Shown: positions 45,522-54,309 of the stretch, piece by piece | How the letters are laid out: the number at the start of each line of letters is the position of its first letter | Numbering within the stretch: position 1 is the first letter of the stretch | NCBI GenBank assembly: GCA_910585405.1 | Contig: CAJUDO010000009.1 | Span: 1 to 64,000, forward strand | Length of the DNA stretch: 64,000 bases | Origin: an uncultured Peptococcaceae bacterium | GTDB lineage: Bacteria > Bacillota > Peptococcia > Peptococcales > Peptococcaceae | Reading direction: 5' to 3' | Notes under the pieces: generated by a model | The model's input: only the letters and a program-made list of their open reading frames with translations | What the model was told of the DNA's origin: nothing | The model's database searches: none | Translations under genes and position numbers: made by a program

Positions 45522-46247
45522 TTACAGTTTGATTTGGTCCAGTACTTCTCCGATTTTGCCGTTGATGGTGAGCGCCGCTTTGTCGTCATAGCTGGTGACA
45601 TTGAGATTGATGACGACGAGGCGATTGCCCTGATAGAAATCTAAAAAGCTGGCGGCAGGATACACGGTCAGCGAGGTGCCGCCTACAATGAGCAGATCGG
45701 CTTGGCTGATGGCCTGGACAGTTTTGCTGATAACAGTTTCGTCCAGCGGTTCTTCATAGAGTACAACGTCAGGTTTGAGGATACCGCCGCACTGGCAGCG
45801 GGGAATGCCTTCGGCTTGGCTCACTGCCTCCAAAGGATATTGCTGGCCGCATTTCGTGCAGTAATTGCGGTGAATGGTGCCGTGCAGCTCCAGTACATTG
45901 CGGCTGCCGGCAAGCTGATGTAAGCCGTCGATATTTTGCGTGACGACAGCGGTCAGCTTTCCCACCTGCTCCAACTGCGCCAATTTGTAATGGGCTGCGT
46001 TGGGTTTGGCGTGAAGTGTGGGCTGCACAATTTTATCCTGATAAAATTCAAAAAAATCATCGGTATGGCTGAGAAAAAAACTGTGGCTTAAAATTGTCTC
46101 GGGATTGTATTTGTATTTTTGATGGTATAGACCATCTACGCCGCGAAAATCTTTGATGCCGCTCTCGGTGGATACGCCGGCTCCGCCAAAAAAGACGATG
46201 CGTTGGCTTTCATCAATATACTGCTGTAAGGTTTGAATCTTGTCCAT
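45522..46247 (-). CDS. Sirtuin-type NAD-dependent protein deacylase
   Basis: A 241-residue Sir2 protein. The start is MDKIQTLQQY (46247), with GGAGGAATTTTC upstream on the minus strand. Motifs: GAGVSTESGIKDFRG, TQNIDGLHQLAG, the catalytic His in ELHGT, and a zinc knuckle CTKCG...CQCGG. It removes acyl groups from lysines with NAD, giving nicotinamide and O-acyl-ADP-ribose. The NAD synthase gene at 59-61 kb is not adjacent. Its promoter faces dinB over a 10-bp palindrome. Confidence 0.95.
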   Translation of the reverse strand: MDKIQTLQQYIDESQRIVFFGGAGVSTESGIKDFRGVDGLYHQKYKYNPETILSHSFFLSHTDDFFEFYQDKIVQPTLHAKPNAAHYKLAQLEQVGKLTAVVTQNIDGLHQLAGSRNVLELHGTIHRNYCTKCGQQYPLEAVSQAEGIPRCQCGGILKPDVVLYEEPLDETVISKTVQAISQADLLIVGGTSLTVYPAASFLDFYQGNRLVVINLNVTSYDDKAALTINGKIGEVLDQIKL

Positions 46248-46293
46248 GAAAATTCCTCCAGATGAAAATATGCTGTGTGATCTGATCAATATT

Positions 46294-46329
46294 TAGTATA
46301 GCATAGAACAACTGCTCTGTGCTATACTA
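46294..46329. promoter_or_regulatory. Palindrome between divergent sirtuin and dinB promoters, LexA-like core
   Basis: TAGTATAGCA (46294-46303) is mirrored perfectly at 46320-46329. Each arm contains a TATACT -10-like hexamer, one for each strand. Between them GAAC-AACT-GCTC (46306-46317) is one base from the Firmicute LexA core GAAC-N4-GTTC. It could control both genes in the SOS response, or be a coincidental hairpin. Confidence 0.45.
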
Positions 46330-46359
46330 TTTGAGAAGAAAACAAAGGGGGGAGCGGCC

Positions 46360-47565
46360 ATGAAACCGGCAATTTTACATATTGATATGGATGCGTTTTA
46401 TGCTGCGGTGGAGCAGCGGGATCATCCGGAGCTGAAAGGAAAGCCGGTTATCGTAGGCGGCAGCCCGGAGAGCCGCGGTGTGGTTTCCACTGCGTCCTAT
46501 GAAGCGCGCAGATTTGGCGTGCACTCGGCCATGCCCATGGCAGAGGCTGTGCGCCTTTGTCCTTATGGTGTGTATTTACCTGTGAATATGAAACAATATC
46601 GGGCGGTATCTGCCCAGCTTATGGATATTTTTCGGCGCTTTACTCCTGATGTGGAAGCTATTTCTTTAGATGAAGCCTTTCTGGATGTCACAGGCAGCCA
46701 AAAGCTTTTTGGTCCTGCGGAAGAAATTGGCCGACGCATAAAAATGTCTATTGCCGAGGAATTACATTTGACGGCTTCCGTGGGTTTATCGTATAATAAA
46801 TTTTTAGCCAAGCTGGCTTCGGACATGGAGAAGCCGGACGGGTTTACTATTCTATGGCAGGAGAATCTGGCACAGCGGGTGTGGCCCTTGTCGGTGCGCC
46901 GCATGATGGGCGTCGGCGAAAAGACGGCGCAGCTTTTGGAGGGCATGGGCGTCCGCACCATCGGACAGCTGGCCAAAATGGATAGTGGACTGCTGCAGCA
47001 TTTGCTGGGCAAGCAGGGGGTGCTGATTCATCAGCTGGCCAATGGAATTGACAATCGCAAGGTGGAGGCTGTGCGCGAACATAAATCTGTGGGTCGTGAG
47101 GTAACCTTTCCCCAGGATATCAGTCAGCGCGAGCAACTGGAAACAGTGCTGTTCACCCTGACTGATGATGTGTGTCATACGCTGCGGGAAAATCATTTGA
47201 AGGGAAAAACGGTGTCTATCAAGATTCGCTATCCAGATTTTCACAGTATCACCCGCGCAGTGACCTTGTCTCAATATACTGCCAATTTTGAGCCGGTATT
47301 TGCGGCGGCTCAAAACCTAATGGCGCAGCATTATAAGGATGGTATAGCGATACGTTTATTAGGCGTAACCGTGTCCAATCTGAAAAAAGATGCCGAGATC
47401 GTGGAGCAACAGGATTTGTTTGCCGATCAGGCTGCCATAGAAAAACAGGAAGAATTAAATAAAGTGCTGGATAAAATAAACGGGAAATATGGCGGGAATA
47501 CCTTGCGACGTGCAAGGAAACTGACCGGTTGGGCAAAAAATGGGGAACTTTCTCAGGAGGATTAG
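46360..47565 (+). CDS. dinB: DNA polymerase IV (Y-family)
   Basis: A 401-residue Y-family polymerase with catalytic carboxylates in HIDMDAFYAAVEQ and SLDEAFLDVT, and the steric-gate region YAAVEQRDHPEL. KRAAR-like SYEARRFGVHSAMP follows. A helix-hairpin-helix occupies about 175-240 and the little-finger domain about 245-350. QQDLF near residue 348 fits the beta-clamp binding pentapeptide. It copies damaged DNA without proofreading. The ATG follows AAAGGGGGGAG. Its last bases come close to the next gene, so the sigma factor may be partly co-transcribed. Confidence 0.96.
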   Translation: MKPAILHIDMDAFYAAVEQRDHPELKGKPVIVGGSPESRGVVSTASYEARRFGVHSAMPMAEAVRLCPYGVYLPVNMKQYRAVSAQLMDIFRRFTPDVEAISLDEAFLDVTGSQKLFGPAEEIGRRIKMSIAEELHLTASVGLSYNKFLAKLASDMEKPDGFTILWQENLAQRVWPLSVRRMMGVGEKTAQLLEGMGVRTIGQLAKMDSGLLQHLLGKQGVLIHQLANGIDNRKVEAVREHKSVGREVTFPQDISQREQLETVLFTLTDDVCHTLRENHLKGKTVSIKIRYPDFHSITRAVTLSQYTANFEPVFAAAQNLMAQHYKDGIAIRLLGVTVSNLKKDAEIVEQQDLFADQAAIEKQEELNKVLDKINGKYGGNTLRRARKLTGWAKNGELSQED

Positions 47566-47599
47566 CGTCTATAAAGTACCGGATGAAGGAGGAACCGGC

Positions 47600-48196
47600 G
47601 TGGAAGAAGCAATACTGATTCGCAAGAGCCAACAGGGCGATATGGACGCTTTTGAGCAATTGATTTTGCTGTATGAAAAAAAAGTGTACACTATTGCCTA
47701 TAAATATATGGGAAATCATGAAGATGCTAGTGATATCGCGCAGGAAGCGTTGATCAAAACCTACCAGTCTATTGGCAGCTTTCGCGGAGAATCGTCTTTC
47801 AGTACATGGATTGGCCGGATTACGGCAAATAAGTGTCTGGACGAATTGCGGAAACGGAAACGGATACAGGTCACTTCTTTGAGTGAAGAGATGGAACTGG
47901 AAGAAGGCGCCGTGCAGCGGGAACTGCCGGCAGAAGATTTTACCCCTGAAGAGCACGTGGTACAGCAGGAGACAGTACAATATGTACAGACTATGCTGAA
48001 CCGACTAAAGGATGAATATCGTGTGGTGCTGATATTGCGGGAATTAGAGGGTCGCAGCTATGAGGAAATTGCCGAGCTGCTGTCCTGTTCTTTGGGTACG
48101 GTGAAATCCCGCATTTCACGGGCAAGAAATTATTTAAAAACACAAATTTTGGCAGATAAAAAAGGAGAAGGGAGCAAGAAAGGTGTCGGACGATAA
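47600..48196 (+). CDS. ECF-type RNA polymerase sigma factor
   Basis: A 198-residue sigma-70 family protein of ECF type. GTG 47600 has AAGGAGG seven bases upstream; an earlier ATG at 47540 overlaps dinB and lacks such a site. Region 2 reads YKYMGNHEDASDIAQEALIK and SSFSTWIGRITANKCLDELR. Region 4 reads RSYEEIAELLSCSLGTVKSR. It resembles SigW-type factors that respond to envelope stress. The following overlapping gene for a membrane protein is its likely anti-sigma factor. Confidence 0.93.
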   Translation: MEEAILIRKSQQGDMDAFEQLILLYEKKVYTIAYKYMGNHEDASDIAQEALIKTYQSIGSFRGESSFSTWIGRITANKCLDELRKRKRIQVTSLSEEMELEEGAVQRELPAEDFTPEEHVVQQETVQYVQTMLNRLKDEYRVVLILRELEGRSYEEIAELLSCSLGTVKSRISRARNYLKTQILADKKGEGSKKGVGR

Positions 48197-49067
48197 AAAG
48201 AAAAGAGAGGAAGCTGTCGGCGAGGACGCGCTGGACGTTTTGTTGGCCCGATGGGCAGAGGCAGAGATTGAACCGCCAGCGGGATTTCATGAACAAACGA
48301 TGGGGCGGCTACGGGAAATCCAGCAGCAGAAAAAAGAAACTGTCCTGACACGTCTTGTAAGGAAAAAAAGATGGATGTCAGCTGCAGCGGCGGCAGTGCT
48401 GGTGTTATGCTGTATTCCTGTGGTGCAGGGACAATTTGGTCACGATATTACTGAGAATAAGATGGATATGCGTCAGGAAGAGGTCAAGCAAGAGGAACAG
48501 GCATTTGTGACACAGGATAAGAACGGGGAATCACAGGAAGCCACAGGGGATGCAGCGCAGAAAAGCGATACTCAGCGCACGCAAAAAGATGAGCAGCCGA
48601 AAGTAAGCGGTGAAGAAAAAACTTTTCAGGACGCAGTGAAGCAGGAAGTAACAGCACCGGTTCCTGCTCAGACAAAGGACAGTGCTGTTGACGCAGCAGC
48701 CAGTGAGGCATCTTTCATAGGGGATGAGAACGATAACCAGGGAATCGCGGCGTATAGTCTGGATGTACCAGAGGGCGAGAGTGAGTTGGATACCTTGCTG
48801 AAGAAAGGCCGCAGTGTTTCAGAGAAATTGGATGAAGCGCTTGTGAATGCGCAGTCCTATCAGGATGCGCTGGAAGATTTGACTAGCCAGTTGGAGGATG
48901 CACAGCAAAAGCTGCAGGAGTGCGATGAGAAATTACAACATGAGCCGGAGAATTCTCAACTGCAGGAGCAGATAGACGACTTAAAGGCAAATATAGAGAC
49001 ATTGAAAAAGGAAATCGAGCAGATGAAGGAATTACTTGCAGAGGCAAAGGCTACGGCAGAGGAATAA
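48183..49067 (+). CDS. Putative anti-sigma factor with extracytoplasmic coiled coil
   Basis: A 294-residue membrane protein starting with GTG 48183, overlapping the sigma gene by 14 bases. The N-terminal 60 residues are cytoplasmic and include ARWAEAEIEPPAGFHEQTMG, like zinc-free anti-sigma regions. One membrane segment (about 64-80, AAAAVLVLCCIPVV) is followed by a polar Gln/Glu/Lys-rich linker. A long coiled coil (about 205-290) ends the protein. No HxxxCxxC zinc motif is seen. The role is inferred from the operon with the ECF factor. The coiled coil could sense or bind envelope partners. Confidence 0.75.
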   Translation: MSDDKKKREEAVGEDALDVLLARWAEAEIEPPAGFHEQTMGRLREIQQQKKETVLTRLVRKKRWMSAAAAAVLVLCCIPVVQGQFGHDITENKMDMRQEEVKQEEQAFVTQDKNGESQEATGDAAQKSDTQRTQKDEQPKVSGEEKTFQDAVKQEVTAPVPAQTKDSAVDAAASEASFIGDENDNQGIAAYSLDVPEGESELDTLLKKGRSVSEKLDEALVNAQSYQDALEDLTSQLEDAQQKLQECDEKLQHEPENSQLQEQIDDLKANIETLKKEIEQMKELLAEAKATAEE

Positions 49068-49104
49068 CTTTGGCAAATTGCTTCTGTTCGGTGATGGAGA
49101 AATT

Positions 49105-49152
49105 GCTGTTTATTGGCTTCTTGGCGATAAGGGGTCGATAAACAGCTTTTTT
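49105..49152 (+). terminator. Terminator of the sigma/anti-sigma operon
   Basis: GCTGTTTAT (49105-49113) mirrors ATAAACAGC (49138-49146), followed by TTTTTT. Confidence 0.75.
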
Positions 49153-49310
49153 GCGGAATGCGAAGTGTAGTTTGAAAATGCAGTTATTTTTTCTGCATGT
49201 CTTTTCCGACAAAAGGCAACAAATTAAGCTTGTTTACATATATGGGAATTTATGTTATATTAGAAACAATAAAGGACGAATTCCAATATAGAAGGACAGG
49301 AGATCGGATT

Positions 49311-49613
49311 ATGAATGAACAAACTATGCTTTGGTTTTTACAAAAATCAACCCATCATGAGTTGAGCTGTCAGGCTGCGGTTTTATGGATGGACTGCTAT
49401 ACTTATCTGCAAAATCAAAGTCGTGCCTGCACACCTCAGATTTCTTTCGCAGCGCTGCGCGAGCTGTGTGATTTGGATGAAGAAAAGTTACGGGACGCTT
49501 GTGGAGAATTGGTGCAGGCCGGGATGCTGCAGCCGGTATTACAGCAAAGACAGCTTTTTGTGCGGTTGGTATCAGAGCCACTGTACTGTATACCTACTCG
49601 CGATGCAGGATGA
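49311..49613 (+). CDS. Small hypothetical protein, possibly winged-helix
   Basis: A 100-residue protein from ATG 49311 (MNEQTMLWFLQK), with AGGACAGGAG upstream. The longer reading beginning at 49197 has no ribosome site. It is helical, with SFAALRELCDLDEEKLRDAC followed by GELVQAGMLQPV and a short strand pair (RQLFVRLVSEPLY), a pattern compatible with a winged helix. Several Cys residues are present. I do not know the family; a DNA-binding role is only a guess. Confidence 0.55.
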   Translation: MNEQTMLWFLQKSTHHELSCQAAVLWMDCYTYLQNQSRACTPQISFAALRELCDLDEEKLRDACGELVQAGMLQPVLQQRQLFVRLVSEPLYCIPTRDAG

Positions 49614-49690
49614 GGGGAAGGACACTTCTGTGTCCGAATTACACCATGTATTTGCGGGCGCAATATTTCATAAAATGTAAAACAGTTAGA

Positions 49691-49809
49691 AAAATGAGCA
49701 GATAGGAATTTTCCACTGAAGCGATATGCTTCCTTTTGGGTAGATAAGAGAAAGAAGAAAAACTCGTTACCAAGAAGGGGACACACTAAAATCCTTATCT
49801 GCTCATTTT
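49691..49809. repeat. Long-range inverted repeat in a gene-free stretch
   Basis: AAAATGAGCAGATAGGA (49691-49707) is mirrored at 49792-49809 with one bulged base, giving a 17-bp outer stem around about 84 bases. A small GAAGC/GCTTC hairpin lies inside. This could be a structured RNA or the remnant of a small mobile repeat. The 49614-50209 stretch contains no convincing gene. Confidence 0.45.
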
Positions 49810-50096
49810 GGGTAAAAACAATTTGGTACTGGAACATTGGTTTCCTGCTAGGTATCGCTATAAGATTTGAGGTGTTTCTGCGCAAAAGGAATAAACAAAA
49901 TATTACGAAAATAATTGCTGTGAGATTGGAGGAATGATTGCGATGATGGTTGCTTGTATTATACCAGAAAATTGAGTATAAGCTTGTAACAAGAAAAGCT
50001 CAGCTTTCTGTGCAAATAGTAAAGAGGATATGATAATTTTTTTACTGAAAGGAGCAACGCATTTGAGTGAGCAGTCAATTGCCCCTATTCTCTAAC

Positions 50097-50137
50097 AGCC
50101 AGATAACTCCGCGAATCGCGGAGTTATCTGGCTTTAT
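50097..50137 (+). terminator. Perfect 17-bp terminator-like hairpin
   Basis: AGCCAGATAACTCCGCG (50097-50113) is exactly mirrored at 50117-50133 with a 3-base loop, followed by TTATGTTTT. It may stop a short plus-strand transcript or the minus-strand SMI1-like gene. Confidence 0.7.
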
Positions 50138-50209
50138 GTTTTCGGACAGAAAAACATTTCCTTTCCAGAAAACATAGAACGACAATATATAAGAATCCTT
50201 ATCGCGCTG

Positions 50210-51205
50210 TCAGATATCATACCGGTTGGCAATGGCTTTACATTGGAGCACAATCTGTTCCATCGTTTCTGTGGTAAAGACCAGACAGTTTTTCTGTCCT
50301 GTCATTTTGCCTGCCTGTAGCAGTTTGCCTTCTTTTATGCGGCTTTCCATCCATTGGGATACCAGATCCGGTACATAACCGTTAGTGGAAAATTCACCAT
50401 CCTCGGCCAGAATTAGCGGATAATCATGGAGGTAATGCGTTATGGATGCCTTGGGAAAAGCAAAGGTATAAAGCATATACTGCAGGTCATACATCAGCCA
50501 GCTAAGGGGATCATCGTATAGAGCAAACTGGGATTTTTCCTCTACAATCTGTCTGGCTACAGCGCGCACCCATTGCTCTCCTTGGGGGATGCCGCAGTTT
50601 CGGCAGATTTTGACCAGCAGTGGAGAGAATTCTCCTTCCTCTGTGATTTTGATTTGATGAAGCTGGTCATTTTCTGGCGTGACCAGTTCGCTTTCCTCTA
50701 CCAGAGATTGCAGGAAGGTGGCGAAGTCAGGGGCCAACGGGATTACGCGGTTGTTGTTCATATCAACGTAGGCCACTGACGGCTGCCCATCGGGGCCGTA
50801 TTGGCGATAGTCCAGCAGGATGAGCTCAAAGCCGGCAGAGGGGCAATCGCAGATATATACGCCATAGTCGGGATAGTGCCAGGCCTCTTTGAAAAGCTGA
50901 TTGCCGGAGGTGCCGCACAGGGCGTTGGCTTTTTTGCGTCCGATGCTGAAAAATCCGGCAATTTCTATATATTCCGGTTCTCCTTCTGCTTCTGCGGGCA
51001 AGGGACAGTAGGTCGCATAGGGTATGCCGCCGTTGTGCTGCTTCATCAGGGCGATATAATCGTCGGGCAGCTTGTAGCCTAAGTCCCGTTCCACTGAAGC
51101 GATGAGAAGGTCATTGGGGCTCTCGTCGATATATTCTTTTGCAGCGGAATTGGTATCATCCCAAAATAGCTCCAAATCCAGTTGGGGGAATGTCTTGTTT
51201 TCCAT
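50210..51205 (-). CDS. SMI1/KNR4-like domain protein
   Basis: A 331-residue protein with GAAAGGA upstream of its ATG on the minus strand. An SMI1/KNR4-type (SUKH) domain spans about residues 35-170: IASVERDLGYKLPDDYIALM, HNGGIPYATYCPLP, then a GVYICDCPSAGFELILLDYR stretch and a FATFLQSL end. The C-terminal 150 residues have no motif I recognise. SUKH proteins are often immunity proteins against contact-dependent toxins, but many are free-standing with unknown roles. No toxin gene is adjacent, so no immunity role is claimed. Confidence 0.8.
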   Translation of the reverse strand: MENKTFPQLDLELFWDDTNSAAKEYIDESPNDLLIASVERDLGYKLPDDYIALMKQHNGGIPYATYCPLPAEAEGEPEYIEIAGFFSIGRKKANALCGTSGNQLFKEAWHYPDYGVYICDCPSAGFELILLDYRQYGPDGQPSVAYVDMNNNRVIPLAPDFATFLQSLVEESELVTPENDQLHQIKITEEGEFSPLLVKICRNCGIPQGEQWVRAVARQIVEEKSQFALYDDPLSWLMYDLQYMLYTFAFPKASITHYLHDYPLILAEDGEFSTNGYVPDLVSQWMESRIKEGKLLQAGKMTGQKNCLVFTTETMEQIVLQCKAIANRYDI

Positions 51206-51279
51206 AAAATAGCGTCCTTTCGTGTGATGATGCGTGGTAATTTATTTATATCATATCATATTTTGAGTTGGTTGAAAAG

Positions 51280-52074
51280 CTAGGCCTGAAAAGTGCGGTC
51301 AAATCGCTGGCTCAAGGGCTCGCCGGTGAAAAAGCTGCTGTAGTATTGAATCATGACGGTGGGCGCTTCTGTTAAAGAATATTGATAGAGCTCGGTCAGA
51401 CGCTGATTGCTTTCCCGACAAAGAGGATTGGGAACGGGGTTGACAATCATACCGCCTAAAAGCTGCTCTGTGTGGGTGAGTTGCAGCAGGCGGCGCAGCG
51501 CATAGCGCTTGGAAGGGGTGGGGCTTACTAAAAGTTTGTGAAAAAATTTCATGGAGCGCAGGCCGTGATAGATTTGCTCAGGTGTTAGCGGTACGAAAAT
51601 TTCAGCAATGAGTTGACATAGCTCTTTATTCACCGGCAAATGGTCGGTGGCATTGGTGTTCAGCGGGTCGATTTTTTGCTGCACCATCAGCATGCGGTCG
51701 AATTCCGTTTCCATCTCTACATGGGAAACCTTGCCGGATTTTATTTGCTGATAGATATAACCGTGACAATTGCTGTCCAGAATGAAATGACAGAGAAATC
51801 CCAAAGTATATGCCAAAAGGCGAGAATCCTGCTGGCTGAGGCTAATGGTGTCGCGGGCCTGTTCAAAAAAATAACGGGCAGGGTATTTGTGCATTTGAAA
51901 TCCAATCCGGGAAACCGAATGGGGTAAAAAAGGGCGATAGTAAAAAATAATATCCGGTCCGTGCTGCCCGATTTGGTATAATTGGATATTGGGTCGGATG
52001 ATTTCCTGTAAGTAGTTGGGCAACTGGGGCAGCAGCTGTTGACCGAAGAGATAATGGGCAAAATTAGATGGCAT
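51280..52074 (-). CDS. Zinc-dependent phospholipase C-like protein
   Basis: A 264-residue protein starting MPSNFAHYLFGQ (52074), seven bases from GGAGG; the ATG at 52080 is too close. The family's metal-site residues can be placed: NFAHYLFG, the GPD in QIGQHGPDIIFYY, GFLCHFILDSNCHGYIY and HVEMETEFDRM. Bacterial relatives without a signal peptide are common in Firmicutes and have unknown cytoplasmic roles. It is divergent from an aldehyde dehydrogenase gene. Confidence 0.85.
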   Translation of the reverse strand: MPSNFAHYLFGQQLLPQLPNYLQEIIRPNIQLYQIGQHGPDIIFYYRPFLPHSVSRIGFQMHKYPARYFFEQARDTISLSQQDSRLLAYTLGFLCHFILDSNCHGYIYQQIKSGKVSHVEMETEFDRMLMVQQKIDPLNTNATDHLPVNKELCQLIAEIFVPLTPEQIYHGLRSMKFFHKLLVSPTPSKRYALRRLLQLTHTEQLLGGMIVNPVPNPLCRESNQRLTELYQYSLTEAPTVMIQYYSSFFTGEPLSQRFDRTFQA

Positions 52075-52312
52075 GGCCATTCCTCCAATCCATCAAAAAT
52101 ACGATGATTATTTTGTAATTATAGTATGCAGTTTATGTAAGACTTAGAAAAAATATTTTCAGCAATGAGGATATGAATAAGAATAAAAGCTGAAAGAAAA
52201 GGTAGTTATGGAAAAAGTTTATTTTGCGCTCGATGTTTTACAGGAAAGTGGCGTGTGAAAATAGAAAAAAATTAAAACTGTTTATGATACGACGATGGAG
52301 GAAAGAGCAAAA

Positions 52313-53692
52313 ATGAATGAGGCGGAGATTAAAAAGATTCTGGATGAGCAAAGACAGTTTTTCGCCAGCGGCCGAACGCTGGACGTGAACTATCGCATAG
52401 AGGCACTGAATCGGCTGCAAAAGACGATAAAGCGTCATGAGCGGGAGATAGAACATGCCTTAAAGCAGGATTTGGGAAAAAGCAGATTTGAAAGCTATAT
52501 GTGTGAGTTAGGATTGACACACAGCGAACTTTCCTATATGAAGAAGCATGTAAAAGGGTTTGCAAGAGAGCGGAGTGTGCGCACGCCTTTAGTGCAGTTT
52601 GCAGCCAAAAGCTATACCAAACCGGTTCCCTACGGGACGGTATTGATTATGAGTCCATGGAATTATCCTTTCATGCTCACCATAGAGCCACTGGTGGATG
52701 CTTTGGCGGCGGGTAACACCGCTGTGCTAAAGCCCAGCGCCTATTCTCCCCATACCAGTGCGGTGCTGCAAAAGCTGATAGCAGAATGTTTTGACCCCGC
52801 TTATGTGGCGGTGGTGACCGGCGGACGGGAGGAAAACAGCTGCCTGCTGCAGCAGCCCTTTGATTATATCTTTTTTACCGGCAGTCAGGCGGTGGGTAAG
52901 GAAGTGATGCGGCAAGCCGCTCAGCATTTGACGCCGGTGACGCTGGAGCTGGGTGGGAAGAGTCCCTGCATTGTGGACCGCTCCGCCAAAATCGAGTTGG
53001 CGGCAAAACGCATCGTGTTCGGCAAATTTTTGAACTGCGGGCAGACCTGTGTAGCGCCCGACTATATTTATTGTGAGACTAGTGTGCATGATCAACTGGT
53101 AAAGGCCATCATAAAGGAAATCAGAGAGCAGTTTGGGGAACAGCCGTTGAAAAATGACCACTATGGGAGAATTATCAACGAAAAACATTTTCTGCGCCTG
53201 TGCGGACTGCTGATGCCGGAAAAAATCATTTGCGGTGGCGAAAGGCAAGCGCAGGAATGCTGCATTGCACCTACTGTGCTGGATCATGTGACATGGGATG
53301 ATGAGATCATGCAGGAGGAAATATTTGGCCCGTTGCTGCCTATTTTGACTTATGACAGCATAGCGGATGTGGTGCAGACCATAAACAATCGTCCCCATCC
53401 CTTAGCGTTATATTTATTTACCGAGGAGCAAAATACTGTGCAGTATGTGATGGCACGTTGCCAGTTCGGTGGCTGCTGTGTCAACGATACTATGATTCAT
53501 CTGGCTACCAGTCAAATGGGCTTTGGCGGTGTAGGTGCCAGCGGGATGGGTGCTTACCATGGAAAAGCGGGGTTTGAAACCTTTTCCCACCGCAAGAGCA
53601 TTGTGGACAAAAAGACCTGGATGGATTTGCCCATGCGGTATCAACCCTATAAAAGACGATATGAAAGATTGCTGCATATTTTTTTGCGGTAG
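52313..53692 (+). CDS. Aldehyde dehydrogenase
   Basis: A 459-residue NAD(P)-dependent aldehyde dehydrogenase of the class 3/coniferyl or fatty aldehyde type (short N-terminus, about 460 residues). Start ATG 52313 with GGAGGAAAGAG. Substrate-pocket and cofactor motifs: SPWNYPF, FTGSQAVGKEVMRQAA, the general base Glu in LELGGKSP, and the catalytic Cys in NCGQTCVAPDY. A hydrophobic or amphipathic C-terminus (YKRRYERLLHIFLR) could attach it to membrane, as in fatty aldehyde dehydrogenases. Substrate not defined. Confidence 0.93.
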   Translation: MNEAEIKKILDEQRQFFASGRTLDVNYRIEALNRLQKTIKRHEREIEHALKQDLGKSRFESYMCELGLTHSELSYMKKHVKGFARERSVRTPLVQFAAKSYTKPVPYGTVLIMSPWNYPFMLTIEPLVDALAAGNTAVLKPSAYSPHTSAVLQKLIAECFDPAYVAVVTGGREENSCLLQQPFDYIFFTGSQAVGKEVMRQAAQHLTPVTLELGGKSPCIVDRSAKIELAAKRIVFGKFLNCGQTCVAPDYIYCETSVHDQLVKAIIKEIREQFGEQPLKNDHYGRIINEKHFLRLCGLLMPEKIICGGERQAQECCIAPTVLDHVTWDDEIMQEEIFGPLLPILTYDSIADVVQTINNRPHPLALYLFTEEQNTVQYVMARCQFGGCCVNDTMIHLATSQMGFGGVGASGMGAYHGKAGFETFSHRKSIVDKKTWMDLPMRYQPYKRRYERLLHIFLR

Positions 53693-53892
53693 AGAAGTAT
53701 AGGCAACTCTAAAATGATACAAAGGAGAAATTATAATGCTTAGAAAAATATTTTCAATAAGAGAGTGCCATTTTTCCCATTACAATTCTGGCAAAACGAA
53801 AGCAGCTATGCTATAATAAGATGAATATTTCATGAGATAAATGAAAAGAATGCGATGCGTATGAGGTTGCATCGCAATAGGAGGCTGCAAGT

Positions 53893-54207
53893 ATGCTAAA
53901 TATTGGACCAACTGAGTTGATATTGATCCTGGGCGTGGCGCTGGTGATTTTTGGTCCGGGCAAGCTACCCGAATTAGGTCAGACTTTAGGTAAGACCATT
54001 CGTGAGTTCAAGAGCGCTGTGAACAACATCGATGAGGACATCAAAAAAGATTTAGTGGATTTGAAAAATGAAGTGCAGGATGTCAAGGAAACCGTTGATA
54101 TGCGCGGGACCATTGAAGAACTCCAAAAGGATATCAAGGACGCCGTAAAGATTGATTTGGATACAGAAGCTGTGAAGACAGCGGAACCCCATGAAGAAGA
54201 GAAATAA
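53893..54207 (+). CDS. tatA: Sec-independent translocase subunit TatA
   Basis: A 104-residue TatA. A short N-terminal membrane helix (GPTELILILGVALVIFGPGK) is followed by the hinge PELGQTLGKTIREFK and a charged amphipathic tail (EDIKKDLVDLKNEVQDVKE). It builds the pore of the twin-arginine export system. TATAAT at 53812-53817 may be its -10. TatC follows after about 100 bases. No TatB gene is present, as is usual in Firmicutes. Confidence 0.95.
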   Translation: MLNIGPTELILILGVALVIFGPGKLPELGQTLGKTIREFKSAVNNIDEDIKKDLVDLKNEVQDVKETVDMRGTIEELQKDIKDAVKIDLDTEAVKTAEPHEEEK

Positions 54208-54309
54208 AAGAATTCCCGCTGGCTGAGAAAAGTTTTGTAAGTTTAGTTACAAAGTGATTTATGGGGCAGCCAAAGGCAGGGTTTGGGACAGAAGTTGGTG
54301 AAATTATTC

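Noticed and set aside
49934..49975. Very short peptide as type I toxin
   Set aside because: Only about 10-14 residues with a polar end and no antisense antitoxin promoter seen. Too short to support.
50210..51205. SMI1-like gene as part of a toxin-immunity locus
   Set aside because: No polymorphic toxin, secretion or Rhs/CDI gene is adjacent.
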